DNA of 33,951 nt from Rhodanobacter thiooxydans LCS2. GTDB lineage: Bacteria; Pseudomonadota; Gammaproteobacteria; Xanthomonadales; Rhodanobacteraceae. Under the pieces are notes generated by a model. It made no database searches. It was not told the DNA's origin and saw only the letters and a program-made list of their open reading frames with translations. Positions 16,627-24,801 of the stretch are shown here, in pieces (the stretch's first letter is position 1; every line of letters begins with the position of its first letter). The stretch spans positions 1 through 33,951 of the forward strand of contig NZ_AJXW01000092.1 of assembly GCF_000264375.1 (NCBI RefSeq), given 5' to 3'. Position numbers and translations under genes: made by a program.

Positions 16627-17655
16627 CTATGAAGCGTCTTGGGACGCCGCGGGTCGCCCGCCGCCGCAGCTGGCACGGGTGACGATCTCGCAGGCGAGCG
16701 TGTGTCTGGATGGCGTGGCGTGCCTGGGGTCCTCCAGCTGCGCCGCCAGTTGTTCGAGCGCGCTGCGGCCCAGGTCGGCGATGCGCACGCGCACCGTGCA
16801 GAGCGATGGGGTGACGTAGCGCGCAATCGGAATGTCGTCGAAGCCGGCCAGCGCGATATCGCGCGGCACGTCCACACCGACCTCCTTGAACGCGGACAGG
16901 CAGCCAACCGCCATCATGTCGTTGGCGGCGAACACGGCACGCGGTCGCGACGTTCGTGCCAGCAGCTGGCGCCCGGCGCTGTAGCCGGCCTCTTCGCTGA
17001 AGTCGCCGGCCAGTACGTCCAGCGTCGCGTGCGGAGCGTGCTTGGCCATCGCGGCGCGGTAGCCGAGTTCGCGCTGCTGTGCGTCGAAATTGTCGGTCGG
17101 GCCCGCGATGAAGGTGACCCCGGTGTGGCCGGCATCGAGCAGGTGCTGCACCATCGCGTAGGCGCCGCCGTAGTTGTCGATGTTGAGCACGCCGTACGAC
17201 GGGCTCTTCACGGCGCTGTTGAGCAGCACGGCCGGCAGGCCGGTGGGCAGGTTGCTGCGCAGGAAGGCGGCGTCGACGTGGTTGGACAGAATCAGCAGGC
17301 CATCGACGCGGCCCTGCATGGCGCGCAGCGCGGTAGCGGCGTCCTCGGCCCCATCGTGGGAGCTGGACACCAGCAGGTGCAGGCCGCGCGCCCGGGCGGC
17401 CAGGTCGATGCCGCGGATCAGCTCGGAAAAGAACTCGCCATGCAGGTCCGGCAGCAGCGCGCCGACCGTGTTGGTGCGGCGGGTGATCAGCATGCGCGCC
17501 GCGGCATGCGGCACGTAATGCAGACGCTGCGCGGCTTCATGGATGCGCTGGCTGGTCTCGGCAGTCACTCCGCCGCCCCCATTCAGTGCGCGCGACACCG
17601 AGGCCACGGAAACCTTGGCCTCGCGCGCTACATCTTTGATGGTGGCTGCCGACAT
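16627..17655 (-). CDS. LacI-family transcriptional regulator
   Basis: The protein is 342 residues from this start. The LacI helix-turn-helix begins at once (TIKDVAREAKVSVASVSRALN, residues 5-25), with a hinge helix PHAAARMLITRR, then a periplasmic-binding-protein-like sensor domain (TVGALLPDLHGEFFSELIRGID). The protein should repress the locus until a sugar ligand binds. An in-frame ATG at 17718 would add 21 residues and has AAGG before it; I prefer 17655 because LacI HTH domains usually sit at the N-terminus, but this is not certain. An operator-like site at 17704-17717 just upstream suggests autoregulation. It heads the minus-strand sugar locus. Confidence 0.93.
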   Translation of the reverse strand: MSAATIKDVAREAKVSVASVSRALNGGGGVTAETSQRIHEAAQRLHYVPHAAARMLITRRTNTVGALLPDLHGEFFSELIRGIDLAARARGLHLLVSSSHDGAEDAATALRAMQGRVDGLLILSNHVDAAFLRSNLPTGLPAVLLNSAVKSPSYGVLNIDNYGGAYAMVQHLLDAGHTGVTFIAGPTDNFDAQQRELGYRAAMAKHAPHATLDVLAGDFSEEAGYSAGRQLLARTSRPRAVFAANDMMAVGCLSAFKEVGVDVPRDIALAGFDDIPIARYVTPSLCTVRVRIADLGRSALEQLAAQLEDPRHATPSRHTLACEIVTRASCGGGRPAASQDAS

Positions 17656-17703
17656 CCTGGATAGGTCCGCTGAGGAGGACAAGGAACCGCGGTGCGACGC
17701 CAA

Positions 17704-17717
17704 CGTAAACGTTTTCA
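17704..17717. promoter_or_regulatory. LacI-type operator upstream of lacI-like gene
   Basis: CGTAAACGTTTTCA matches the common LacI-family palindrome TGTAAACGTTTACA at 12 of 14 positions. It lies 49 bases upstream of the preferred lacI start and just inside the alternative one. A similar site is at 20786. Binding is inferred. Confidence 0.55.
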
Positions 17718-17723
17718 TGACGC

Positions 17724-17743
17724 CTTGTAAAGTGCTTGTAAAG
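17724..17743. repeat. tandem 9-bp direct repeat upstream of lacI-like gene
   Basis: CTTGTAAAG occurs twice (17724-17732 and 17735-17743) with an 11-bp period, about one helical turn. Each copy contains TGTAAA, the half-site of the LacI-type operator next to it, so these may be extra regulator contacts. Confidence 0.5.
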
Positions 17744-18063
17744 CAGAATTTTTTTGCTGCGCCGCCGCAGTTTTTGGGCGTTCGAGGCTTGCATTCACCG
17801 GCGGATCGCCGATGGCGCGCCGGTGGCTCATGGAATGCGCGTTATGGCGGCGCAGCAGTCGGCTCGTTGGCATGATTTGGGCATGGCCTCGGAGGAATCT
17901 TCCGATTCTGTGAAAGGCGTCGCCAATCCATGGGTTCATGCCTGTTGTTAAAGATTTGCTTGTGCCGTTAAATGAAGGTTAATCTTTGCGGTGTCAGGCG
18001 GCTGTATCCTCAAGCTATCAAGACTGCGAAGAAACCATCGGCAAACTATTGTTTTTCCAAGCC
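17744..18063. other. intergenic region between lacI-like and SPFH-like genes
   Basis: This gap is less GC-rich than its surroundings, especially 17943-18000. It holds a 7-bp inverted repeat (AAAGATT at 17950, AATCTTT at 17981) and three GTTAA boxes (17947, 17967, 17978), two of them spaced 11 bases apart. It probably carries the divergent promoters of the two flanking genes. No convincing small gene was seen. Confidence 0.4.
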
Positions 18064-18513
18064 ATGATGACTCTACTGACCTTGTTGCTCGTGATTCCCG
18101 CCGTGCTGGCTGCCAGTGCGGTCAGGCACGTGCCGGCCGGTCAGGTCTACAGCCTGTATCGCCGCGGCAAGCTGGTACGGGTGCTGGCGACGGGCACGCA
18201 CCTGGTGCTGCCGCTGCTGGACCGGGTCGGGCACAAGATCAACCTCGCCGGCCAGACCCTGCGCTTCGAGGAGCCGCTGGCCGGCGCACGCGACGTGCGC
18301 GGCACGGTGTACTGGCAGGTGCTGGAGCCAGAGCGCGCCGACCCGGTGTTCGAACAGGTCGACCAGCTGATTCGCCGCGGCGCGCAGGAAGCCCTGCGTA
18401 GCGAGCCGGATGCGGACCGCCGCGACCTCGGCGCAAAAGTGAAGCAATCGCTCAACAGCTCATTGCGCGAGCGGGGCATGATGGTGACCCGGGTCGAGCT
18501 CGATGTGGCCTGA
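18064..18513 (+). CDS. short SPFH/band-7-like membrane protein
   Basis: The 149-residue protein has an N-terminal membrane segment (residues 2-17), then a pattern like the start of stomatin/prohibitin domains: VPAGQVYSLYRRGKLVRVLATGTHLVLPLLDRV, then LAGQTLRFEEP, VRGTVYWQVLEPE and a final GMMVTRVELDVA. Normal SPFH proteins continue with a long coiled coil used for oligomerisation. This one ends exactly where the domain ends, so it is a minimal form, or a family of its own. The ATG at 18064 is immediately followed by a second ATG codon. It stands alone, with a strong terminator 61 bases downstream. Confidence 0.65.
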   Translation: MMTLLTLLLVIPAVLAASAVRHVPAGQVYSLYRRGKLVRVLATGTHLVLPLLDRVGHKINLAGQTLRFEEPLAGARDVRGTVYWQVLEPERADPVFEQVDQLIRRGAQEALRSEPDADRRDLGAKVKQSLNSSLRERGMMVTRVELDVA

Positions 18514-18573
18514 ACGGTGAACCGCGCCAAGGCGCCCGAGAGCGCCCGCGCCGCAGGGGATTTGCAAGTCTTC

Positions 18574-18598
18574 GACCCGCTTCGGCGGGTCTTCTTTT
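18574..18598 (+). terminator. rho-independent terminator
   Basis: GACCCGC-TTCG-GCGGGTC forms a perfect 7-bp stem with a stable UUCG tetraloop (18574-18591), followed by TTCTTTT. It lies between the SPFH-like gene and rsmG and should end the former. Confidence 0.85.
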
Positions 18599-18664
18599 GG
18601 GCGCCATTGGCAAGGCCGCGCGGCACGCGGATACTTTGCGCCCCCAACGTTCGAGCCAGCCACG

Positions 18665-19294
18665 ATGACCACCCGCGATGCCTTGCAGGCCCGACTCGAA
18701 CAAGGCATCGCCGCGCTGGGCCTGTCGCTGCCGGCCGACGCGGTGCCGCGGCTGCTCGACTACCAGGCCCTGCTCGAACGCTGGAACGCGGCCTACAACC
18801 TCACCGCCGTGCGCGACCCGGCGGAGATGGTCACTCGCCACCTGCTCGATTCGCTGGCGATCCTGCCCTATGTGCAGGGCCGGACTCTGGCCGACCTCGG
18901 CAGCGGCCCCGGCCTGCCCGGCCTCGTGCTGGCGATCGCCGCGCCGGGGCGGCAGACCCTGCTGGTTGATTCCAACGGCAAGAAGGTGCGCTTTCTGCGC
19001 GAGGCGATCCGCGCGCTGAAGCTGGACGGCGTGCGCGCGCTGCAGGCGCGGGTAGAGGATGTGGAAGGCCAGTTCGACTGCATCACTGCGCGCGCGTTCG
19101 CCAGCCTCGCCGACATGCTTGGCTGGGGCGGCCACCTGCTGGCGCCGGACGGAATCTGGCTGGCGATGAAGGGCAAGCGGCCGGACGACGAACTGCCGGG
19201 CATCCCGGCCGGCTTCGTGGTGCGCAGCACGCATGAGCTGGTGGTGCCGGGGCTGCCGGCCGAGCGCCACCTGCTGCTGCTCGGCCGCGCCTGA
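18665..19294 (+). CDS. rsmG: 16S rRNA (guanine527-N7)-methyltransferase RsmG
   Basis: The 209-residue protein (GidB) is the normal length. It methylates N7 of G527 in 16S rRNA, using S-adenosylmethionine. Family features seen are YQALLERWNAAYNLTAVRDP, HLLDSLAILP, the SAM-binding loop LADLGSGPGLPGLVLAI (from about residue 75), and TARAFASLADML near residue 140. In many bacteria rsmG is followed directly by parA and parB near the origin. Here parA starts 2.7 kb downstream, with a palindromic repeat and two sugar genes in between. No strong ribosome site precedes the ATG. Confidence 0.95.
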   Translation: MTTRDALQARLEQGIAALGLSLPADAVPRLLDYQALLERWNAAYNLTAVRDPAEMVTRHLLDSLAILPYVQGRTLADLGSGPGLPGLVLAIAAPGRQTLLVDSNGKKVRFLREAIRALKLDGVRALQARVEDVEGQFDCITARAFASLADMLGWGGHLLAPDGIWLAMKGKRPDDELPGIPAGFVVRSTHELVVPGLPAERHLLLLGRA

Positions 19295-19314
19295 GCGAAT
19301 TCCTAGGGTCACTG

Positions 19315-19402
19315 GTAGGAGCCCGCTGGCGGGCGATGCTCTTGCTTTGGATCGCCATACGTAGCCTCAGAGCAAAAGCATCGCCCGCCAGCGGGCTCCT
19401 AC
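19315..19402. repeat. REP-like palindromic element, copy 3
   Basis: The 32-bp arms (19315-19346 and 19371-19402) match at 31 of 32 positions around a 24-base centre. The outer sequence GTAGGAGCCCGCTGGCGGGCG is shared with copy 2 and nearly with copy 1. The right arm supplies the TAG stop (19399-19401, minus strand) of the beta-glucosidase gene. Confidence 0.9.
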
Positions 19403-20760
19403 GCGTCTTCGTCCAGCACCGCGCCGTTGCTCTCGATCACCTGCGCGTACAGCTTCGCAGTGGCCTTCGGCGTGCGTTGCTGGGTGGCAAAATCGACGTG
19501 GTAGAGGCCGAAGCGCTTGGAGAAGCCCAGCGACCACTCCAGGTTGTCCAGCAGCGACCATGCGTAATAACCCTTCAGGTTCACCCCGGCCGCGATCGCC
19601 TTGTGCAGCGCCCCGAGATGCTTGCGCAGGTAGCTCGTGCGCAGCGGATCGTCGAGTACGCCGTTCTCGGCCACCGGCGGGTCGTAGAACGCAGAACCAT
19701 TTTCGGTGATGTACAGCGGAATGTCGCCGTAGCGGTCCCTGAACCAGGTCAGCGTGTCGGTGAGGCCCTGCTCGAACACTTCCCAACCGGTCTCGGTGTA
19801 GGTCCTGTTCGGCTGGCGTACCGGCGACGCTTGCAGCGGGTACTGGTTCGGGTCGTGCTTCACCACGGCGCGGGTGTAGTAGTTGATGCCGACGAAGTCG
19901 ACCTTCTGCTTCGTGAGTTTGAAATCGTCGGCAGGAAAGTCCGGCCAGGCGTCGCCGAAGATCTCCTTCAGCTCGGGCGGATAGCTGCCCAGCAGCGCCG
20001 GGTCGGCGAACTGCTGGTTCATGTAGGCGTGCGCGCGGGCCGTGGCGGCGAGGTCCTCGGCGCAGTCCGAGTGCGGATACTTCGGCTCGATGTTGAACAC
20101 CACGCCGATCTCGTGCTTTCCATGCGCGCGATACGCCTGGATGCCGGCGCCGCTCGCGCGCATCAGGTTGTGCGTGGCGATCGGTGCCTCGTACTTGTTG
20201 CGATGACCCGGCGCCAGCGCGCCGTGCAGGTAGCCGCCGTCGGTGACCACCCAGGGTTCGTTGAGCGTGGACCAGCGTGGCACGCGGTCGTCGAGCGCCT
20301 TGAACATCACCTCGGCGTATTCGGCAAACCAGTGCGCGCTGTCGCGGTTGAGCCAGCCGCCGCGGTCGTCCAGCGCCGCCGGCAGGTCCCAGTGGAACAG
20401 CGTGGCGTTCGGCGCGATGCCGTGCTCCAGCAATGCGTCGACCAGCCGCGAGTAGAAATCCAGCCCCTTCGGATTGACCCGGCCGGTGCCCTCGGGCAGC
20501 ACGCGCGCCCAGTTGATGCTGAAGCGGTAGCCCTGCAGGCCGAGCTCCTTCATCAGCTGCACGTCTTCACGGTAGCGGCGGTAGTGGTCGCAGGCGACGT
20601 CGCCGGTGTCGCCGTTCGCCATCATTCCCGGCGTATGCGCGAAGCGCTGCCAGATGCTGGGGCCGGCACCGTCGGCCAGCGGCGAGCCCTCGATCTGATA
20701 GGCGGAAGTGGCGGCGCCCCAGTGGAAGCCGTCGGGGAAGCGGAAACCGGGGCGGGGCAT
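19399..20760 (-). CDS. GH1 family beta-glucosidase
   Basis: The 453-residue protein has the full GH1 (beta/alpha)8 pattern. FRFPDGFHWGAATSAYQIEG opens it, the acid/base glutamate is E168 in TLNEP, and the nucleophile is E353 in YITENG. There is no signal peptide, so it should act in the cytoplasm and release glucose from imported beta-linked oligosaccharides. The frame extends upstream to 20877, but ATG 20760 is preceded by GAAGGA and gives the family N-terminus. A LacI-type operator lies 26 bases upstream, shared with the divergent ABC ATPase gene. The stop codon is part of a palindromic repeat. The linkage cleaved (beta-1,2 or other) is not readable from sequence. Confidence 0.95.
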   Translation of the reverse strand: MPRPGFRFPDGFHWGAATSAYQIEGSPLADGAGPSIWQRFAHTPGMMANGDTGDVACDHYRRYREDVQLMKELGLQGYRFSINWARVLPEGTGRVNPKGLDFYSRLVDALLEHGIAPNATLFHWDLPAALDDRGGWLNRDSAHWFAEYAEVMFKALDDRVPRWSTLNEPWVVTDGGYLHGALAPGHRNKYEAPIATHNLMRASGAGIQAYRAHGKHEIGVVFNIEPKYPHSDCAEDLAATARAHAYMNQQFADPALLGSYPPELKEIFGDAWPDFPADDFKLTKQKVDFVGINYYTRAVVKHDPNQYPLQASPVRQPNRTYTETGWEVFEQGLTDTLTWFRDRYGDIPLYITENGSAFYDPPVAENGVLDDPLRTSYLRKHLGALHKAIAAGVNLKGYYAWSLLDNLEWSLGFSKRFGLYHVDFATQQRTPKATAKLYAQVIESNGAVLDEDA

Positions 20761-20781
20761 GGGCGGTCCTTCGGGCAAGGC

Positions 20782-20809
20782 TTGATGTAAACGATTACAC
20801 AGGCAGAAT
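20782..20809 (+). promoter_or_regulatory. candidate sigma-70 promoter of the ABC ATPase gene
   Basis: TTGATG (20782-20787) and CAGAAT (20804-20809), spaced 16 bases apart, each match the -35 and -10 consensus at four of six positions. The operator at 20786-20799 fills the spacer, a classic position for repression. The assignment is tentative. Confidence 0.35.
20786..20799. promoter_or_regulatory. LacI-type operator between GH1 and ABC ATPase genes
   Basis: TGTAAACGATTACA has perfect TGTAA/TTACA arms around a CG-containing centre, the form of LacI/GalR-family operators. It lies in the divergent promoter region and could control both genes. It resembles the site at 17704 next to the LacI-type regulator gene. 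Confidence 0.7.
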
Positions 20810-20888
20810 AGCCCAATGCCCCGCCGAAGTGCAGACCAGCGCATGCTGCGCGGGACGGCTGTCGTGGCCAACCGCACCGGAGATTCCG

Positions 20889-21980
<1,092 letters not shown>

Positions 21981-22057
21981 GGCCGAAGTCCCCGGGGAGG
22001 CAAGCTGCGACAGCAATGCTAATCTAGCCGTCCTTCGCGAACTGTAGCTATCCACCC

Positions 22058-22930
22058 ATGGCCCGCATCATCGCTGTCGCCAACCAGAAGGGCGGCGTCG
22101 GCAAGACCACCACTGCCGTCAATCTCGCCGCGGCGCTGGCTGCGGCGAAGCGCAAGGTATTGCTGGTCGATTTCGATCCGCAGGGCAATGCCACCATGGC
22201 TTCGGGTGTGAACAAGCGTGACATCAAGGCCAGCGGCTGCGAGGTGCTGCTGGAGGAAGTGGAGATCGCCGCGGCGATCGTGCCCACCGAAGCGCACTAC
22301 GACCTGCTGCCGGGCAATGGTGACCTCACCGCGGCCGAGCTGAAGCTGATGGACGCGCTGGCGCGTGAGCACCGGCTGAAGGAGGTGCTGGCGAAGATCG
22401 CGGCGGACTACCACACCATCCTGATCGACTGCCCACCCTCGTTGAACCTGCTCACGCTGAACGCGCTGACCGCCGCCGACGGCGTGCTGATCCCGGTGCA
22501 GTGCGAATACTTCGCGCTGGAAGGCCTGTCCAGCCTGCTCGACACGATCAAGGCGGTGCGCCACCGGCTGAACCCCCAGCTGGAGATCGACGGCCTGCTG
22601 CGCACCATGTACGACGTGCGCAACAACCTCGGCAACGAGGTCTCTGCCCAGCTCACCCAGCACTTCGGCGACAAGGTGCTGCGCTCGATCATCCCGCGCA
22701 ACGTGCGCCTGGCGGAGGCCCCCAGCCACGGCCAGCCGATCCATCTATACGACCGCAGCTCGCGCGGCGCGATCGCCTACATCGGCCTGGCCGGCGAGGT
22801 GATCCGGCGCGAACGCGGGCTGCCGCGCGGTGCCGTGCAGGCAGCCGACCCGGTCGACGACATCGAACCGCCCGTGCACGGCGACAGCGGCCCGGTGCTC
22901 AAGGCGCCGGCCGCCAACCACCAGGACTAA
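22058..22930 (+). CDS. parA: chromosome partitioning ATPase ParA (Soj)
   Basis: The 290-residue protein has the deviant Walker A KGGVGKTT (residues 11-18), VDFDPQGNAT and LIDCPPSLNLLTLNAL, as in chromosomal ParA/Soj. It binds DNA non-specifically as an ATP dimer, and ParB stimulates its ATPase to move the origin region. The N-terminus is short, without the HTH domain of plasmid type Ia ParA, which supports a chromosomal role. The last 35 residues form a Pro/Asp-rich tail longer than in many homologues. Only 3 bases separate it from parB, so the two are one operon. Confidence 0.96.
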   Translation: MARIIAVANQKGGVGKTTTAVNLAAALAAAKRKVLLVDFDPQGNATMASGVNKRDIKASGCEVLLEEVEIAAAIVPTEAHYDLLPGNGDLTAAELKLMDALAREHRLKEVLAKIAADYHTILIDCPPSLNLLTLNALTAADGVLIPVQCEYFALEGLSSLLDTIKAVRHRLNPQLEIDGLLRTMYDVRNNLGNEVSAQLTQHFGDKVLRSIIPRNVRLAEAPSHGQPIHLYDRSSRGAIAYIGLAGEVIRRERGLPRGAVQAADPVDDIEPPVHGDSGPVLKAPAANHQD

Positions 22931-22933
22931 GGC

Positions 22934-23803
22934 ATGGCAGCTGCAAAAAAACGTGGATTGGGGCGCGGGCTGGACGCGCTGCTGGGCGGCGACGGCGACG
23001 CCTCGCCATCGGTGTTGACGCAGGAAGGCGAATTGCGCGTGCTGCCGATCCAGCAGATCCAGCCCGGCAAGTACCAGCCGCGGCGGCACTGGAACGACGA
23101 GGCACTGGACGAGCTGGCCGCCTCGATCAAGGCGCAGGGCCTGATCCAGCCGGTGGTGGTGCGCGAGATCGGCAAGAACAGCTACGAGCTGATCGCCGGC
23201 GAACGCCGCTGGCGTGCGGCGCAGCGCGCCCAGCTGGGCGAACTGCCGGCGCTGGTGAAGGCGGTGCCGGAGGCGGCGGTGCCGGCGATGGCGCTGATCG
23301 AGAACATCCAGCGCCAGGACCTCACCCCGCTGGAGGAAGCCGACGCGCTGAAGCGGCTGATCGACGACTTCGAGCTCACCCACCAGCAGGCCGCCGACGC
23401 GGTCGGCCGTTCGCGCGCCTCGGTGTCGAACATGCTGCGGCTTACCGAGATGGCTGAGCCGATCCGCCGTCTGCTCGACGACGGCAAGCTGGAGATGGGC
23501 CACGCCCGCTGCCTGCTGACCCTGGAAGAATCCATCGCCGTGCCGTTGGCGCGTCAGGCCTCCACCCTCGGTTGGTCGGTGCGCGAACTGGAGGAGGCCG
23601 CGCGCCGCGCGCAGACCACGCCCAAGGGCAAGGCCAAGCATCCGGCCGCGCGCGACCCCAACGTCGCCGCGCTGGAGCGCGAACTGGCCGAACGCCTGGC
23701 CACCCGGGTCGAGCTGGCCCAGGGCCGCGGCGGCCACGGCAAGCTGGTGATCCACTACCACAGCAACGACGAGCTGGAAGGCATCCTCGGCAAGATCCGC
23801 TGA
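22934..23803 (+). CDS. parB: chromosome partitioning protein ParB (Spo0J)
   Basis: The 289-residue protein has the N-terminal ParA-interacting stretch KRGLGRGLDALLG. The CTP-binding/clamp domain contains box II GERRWRAA (89-96) and ENIQRQDLTPLEEA. A helix-turn-helix lies at about 147-168 (THQQAADAVGRSRASVSNMLRL), and a C-terminal dimerisation domain ends HYHSNDELEGILGKIR. It binds parS and spreads as a CTP-dependent clamp. No full parS (TGTTTCACGTGAAACA) was seen in or near parAB. A palindromic repeat follows 40 bases downstream. Confidence 0.96.
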   Translation: MAAAKKRGLGRGLDALLGGDGDASPSVLTQEGELRVLPIQQIQPGKYQPRRHWNDEALDELAASIKAQGLIQPVVVREIGKNSYELIAGERRWRAAQRAQLGELPALVKAVPEAAVPAMALIENIQRQDLTPLEEADALKRLIDDFELTHQQAADAVGRSRASVSNMLRLTEMAEPIRRLLDDGKLEMGHARCLLTLEESIAVPLARQASTLGWSVRELEEAARRAQTTPKGKAKHPAARDPNVAALERELAERLATRVELAQGRGGHGKLVIHYHSNDELEGILGKIR

Positions 23804-23843
23804 GCCTTGCCGCTTGCCGCTTCGACGCGGTCCTGCTTGTTCC

Positions 23844-23955
23844 CTTCTCCCTTTGGGAGAAGGTGGCCGAAGGCCGGATGAGGGTTTGGGCGAAGCGCAA
23901 GGTTCGTTCCGCCCGAACCCTCACCCCCCCAGCCCCTCTCCCGAAGGGAGAGGGG
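23844..23955. repeat. compound palindromic intergenic repeat
   Basis: Three nested or adjacent inverted repeats fill the parB-glycosyltransferase gap: 23844-23851 with 23855-23862 (loop TTT), 23881-23892 with 23910-23921 (11 of 12 pairs), and 23933-23942 with 23946-23955 (loop GAA). The design (CTTCTCCC...GGGAGAAG, then ACCCTCACCCC and CCCCTCTCCC) resembles a dispersed intergenic repeat common in proteobacteria. No second copy lies in this window. Confidence 0.75.
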
Positions 23956-23979
23956 AGTCGCCCCCCTCGTCGCATGGAC

Positions 23980-23985
23980 TAAAAT
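23980..23985 (+). promoter_or_regulatory. possible -10 element for the glycosyltransferase gene
   Basis: TAAAAT stands out in GC-rich sequence just after the palindromic repeat and 48 bases before the start at 24034. No clear -35 box was identified. Confidence 0.3.
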
Positions 23986-24033
23986 GCGCCCCTGCCGTTG
24001 CATCGCGGCACCCGTCTACGCAAAGGCCTCGCC

Positions 24034-24750
24034 ATGCCGCAACTCTCCGTCGTCGTCCCCGTGTTCAACGAACGCGACAACATCCCGCCGCTGCTGGCCG
24101 AGATCGCCGCCGCGCTGCGCGGCCGGGTCGACTACGAAGTGGTCTATGTCGACGACGATTCCAGCGACGACAGCCGCGCCGTGCTCGTCGCACAGAAGGC
24201 GCTGCACCCGGAGCTGCGCGTGCTGCACCATGTCACCCGCAGCGGGCAGAGCACGGCGGTGTGGAACGGCGTGCGTGCGGCGCAATCGCCGTGGATCGCC
24301 ACGCTGGATGGCGACGGCCAGAACGATCCGGCCGACATCCCGAAGCTGCTCGCCGCGCGCGCCGCGGCGCCTGCCGAAACGCGGCTGTTCGCCGGCTGGC
24401 GCACTACCCGCCGCGACAGTTTCAACAAGCGGATCTCCTCGAAGATCGCCAACGCGGTGCGCTCGCGCATGCTCAGGGATGCCACCCCGGATACCGGCTG
24501 CGGCCTGAAGCTGTTCGAGCGCGAGGTGTTCCTGCGCCTGCCCTACTTCGACCACATGCACCGCTACCTGCCGGCGCTGGTCAAGCGCGCCGGTTTCCAG
24601 AGCCAGAGCGTGCCGGTGGGCCACCGACCGCGCACCGCCGGCGTGTCCAAGTACGGCATGCTGGATCGGCTGTGGGTGGGCCTGGCCGACCTGCGCGGCG
24701 TGGCGTGGCTGATGCGCCGCGGCAAGGTGACCGAGGTTCAGGAGAACTGA
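24034..24750 (+). CDS. family 2 glycosyltransferase (dolichol-phosphate mannose synthase-like)
   Basis: The 238-residue GT-A enzyme begins LSVVVPVFNERDNIPPLL. It has VYVDDDSSDDS (about residues 43-53) and DGDGQNDP (about 92-99) for nucleotide-sugar and metal binding, and a late VGHRPRTAGVSKYG block typical of DPM1/ArnC-like transferases. It lacks C-terminal membrane helices, so it resembles the soluble DPM1 form that makes polyprenyl-phosphate sugars for lipid or envelope glycosylation. The usual partners (lipid-A-disaccharide-synthase N-terminal-like or ArnT-like genes) are not adjacent. The next gene is convergent and unrelated. ATG 24034 gives the family N-terminus; an earlier ATG at 23998 would add 12 unlikely residues. 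Confidence 0.9.
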   Translation: MPQLSVVVPVFNERDNIPPLLAEIAAALRGRVDYEVVYVDDDSSDDSRAVLVAQKALHPELRVLHHVTRSGQSTAVWNGVRAAQSPWIATLDGDGQNDPADIPKLLAARAAAPAETRLFAGWRTTRRDSFNKRISSKIANAVRSRMLRDATPDTGCGLKLFEREVFLRLPYFDHMHRYLPALVKRAGFQSQSVPVGHRPRTAGVSKYGMLDRLWVGLADLRGVAWLMRRGKVTEVQEN

Positions 24751-24801
24751 GCCGCGCCCACCTGGCGTGTGCCGCGTCTTGCTGCGGCATGAATGTACCG
24801 G

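Noticed and set aside
14061-16907. 948-codon minus-strand frame across the receptor and part of lacI
   Set aside because: Its translation is an Arg/Gly/Gln-rich shifted reading of the TonB-dependent receptor, which has a complete signal-to-Phe sequence in the true frame.
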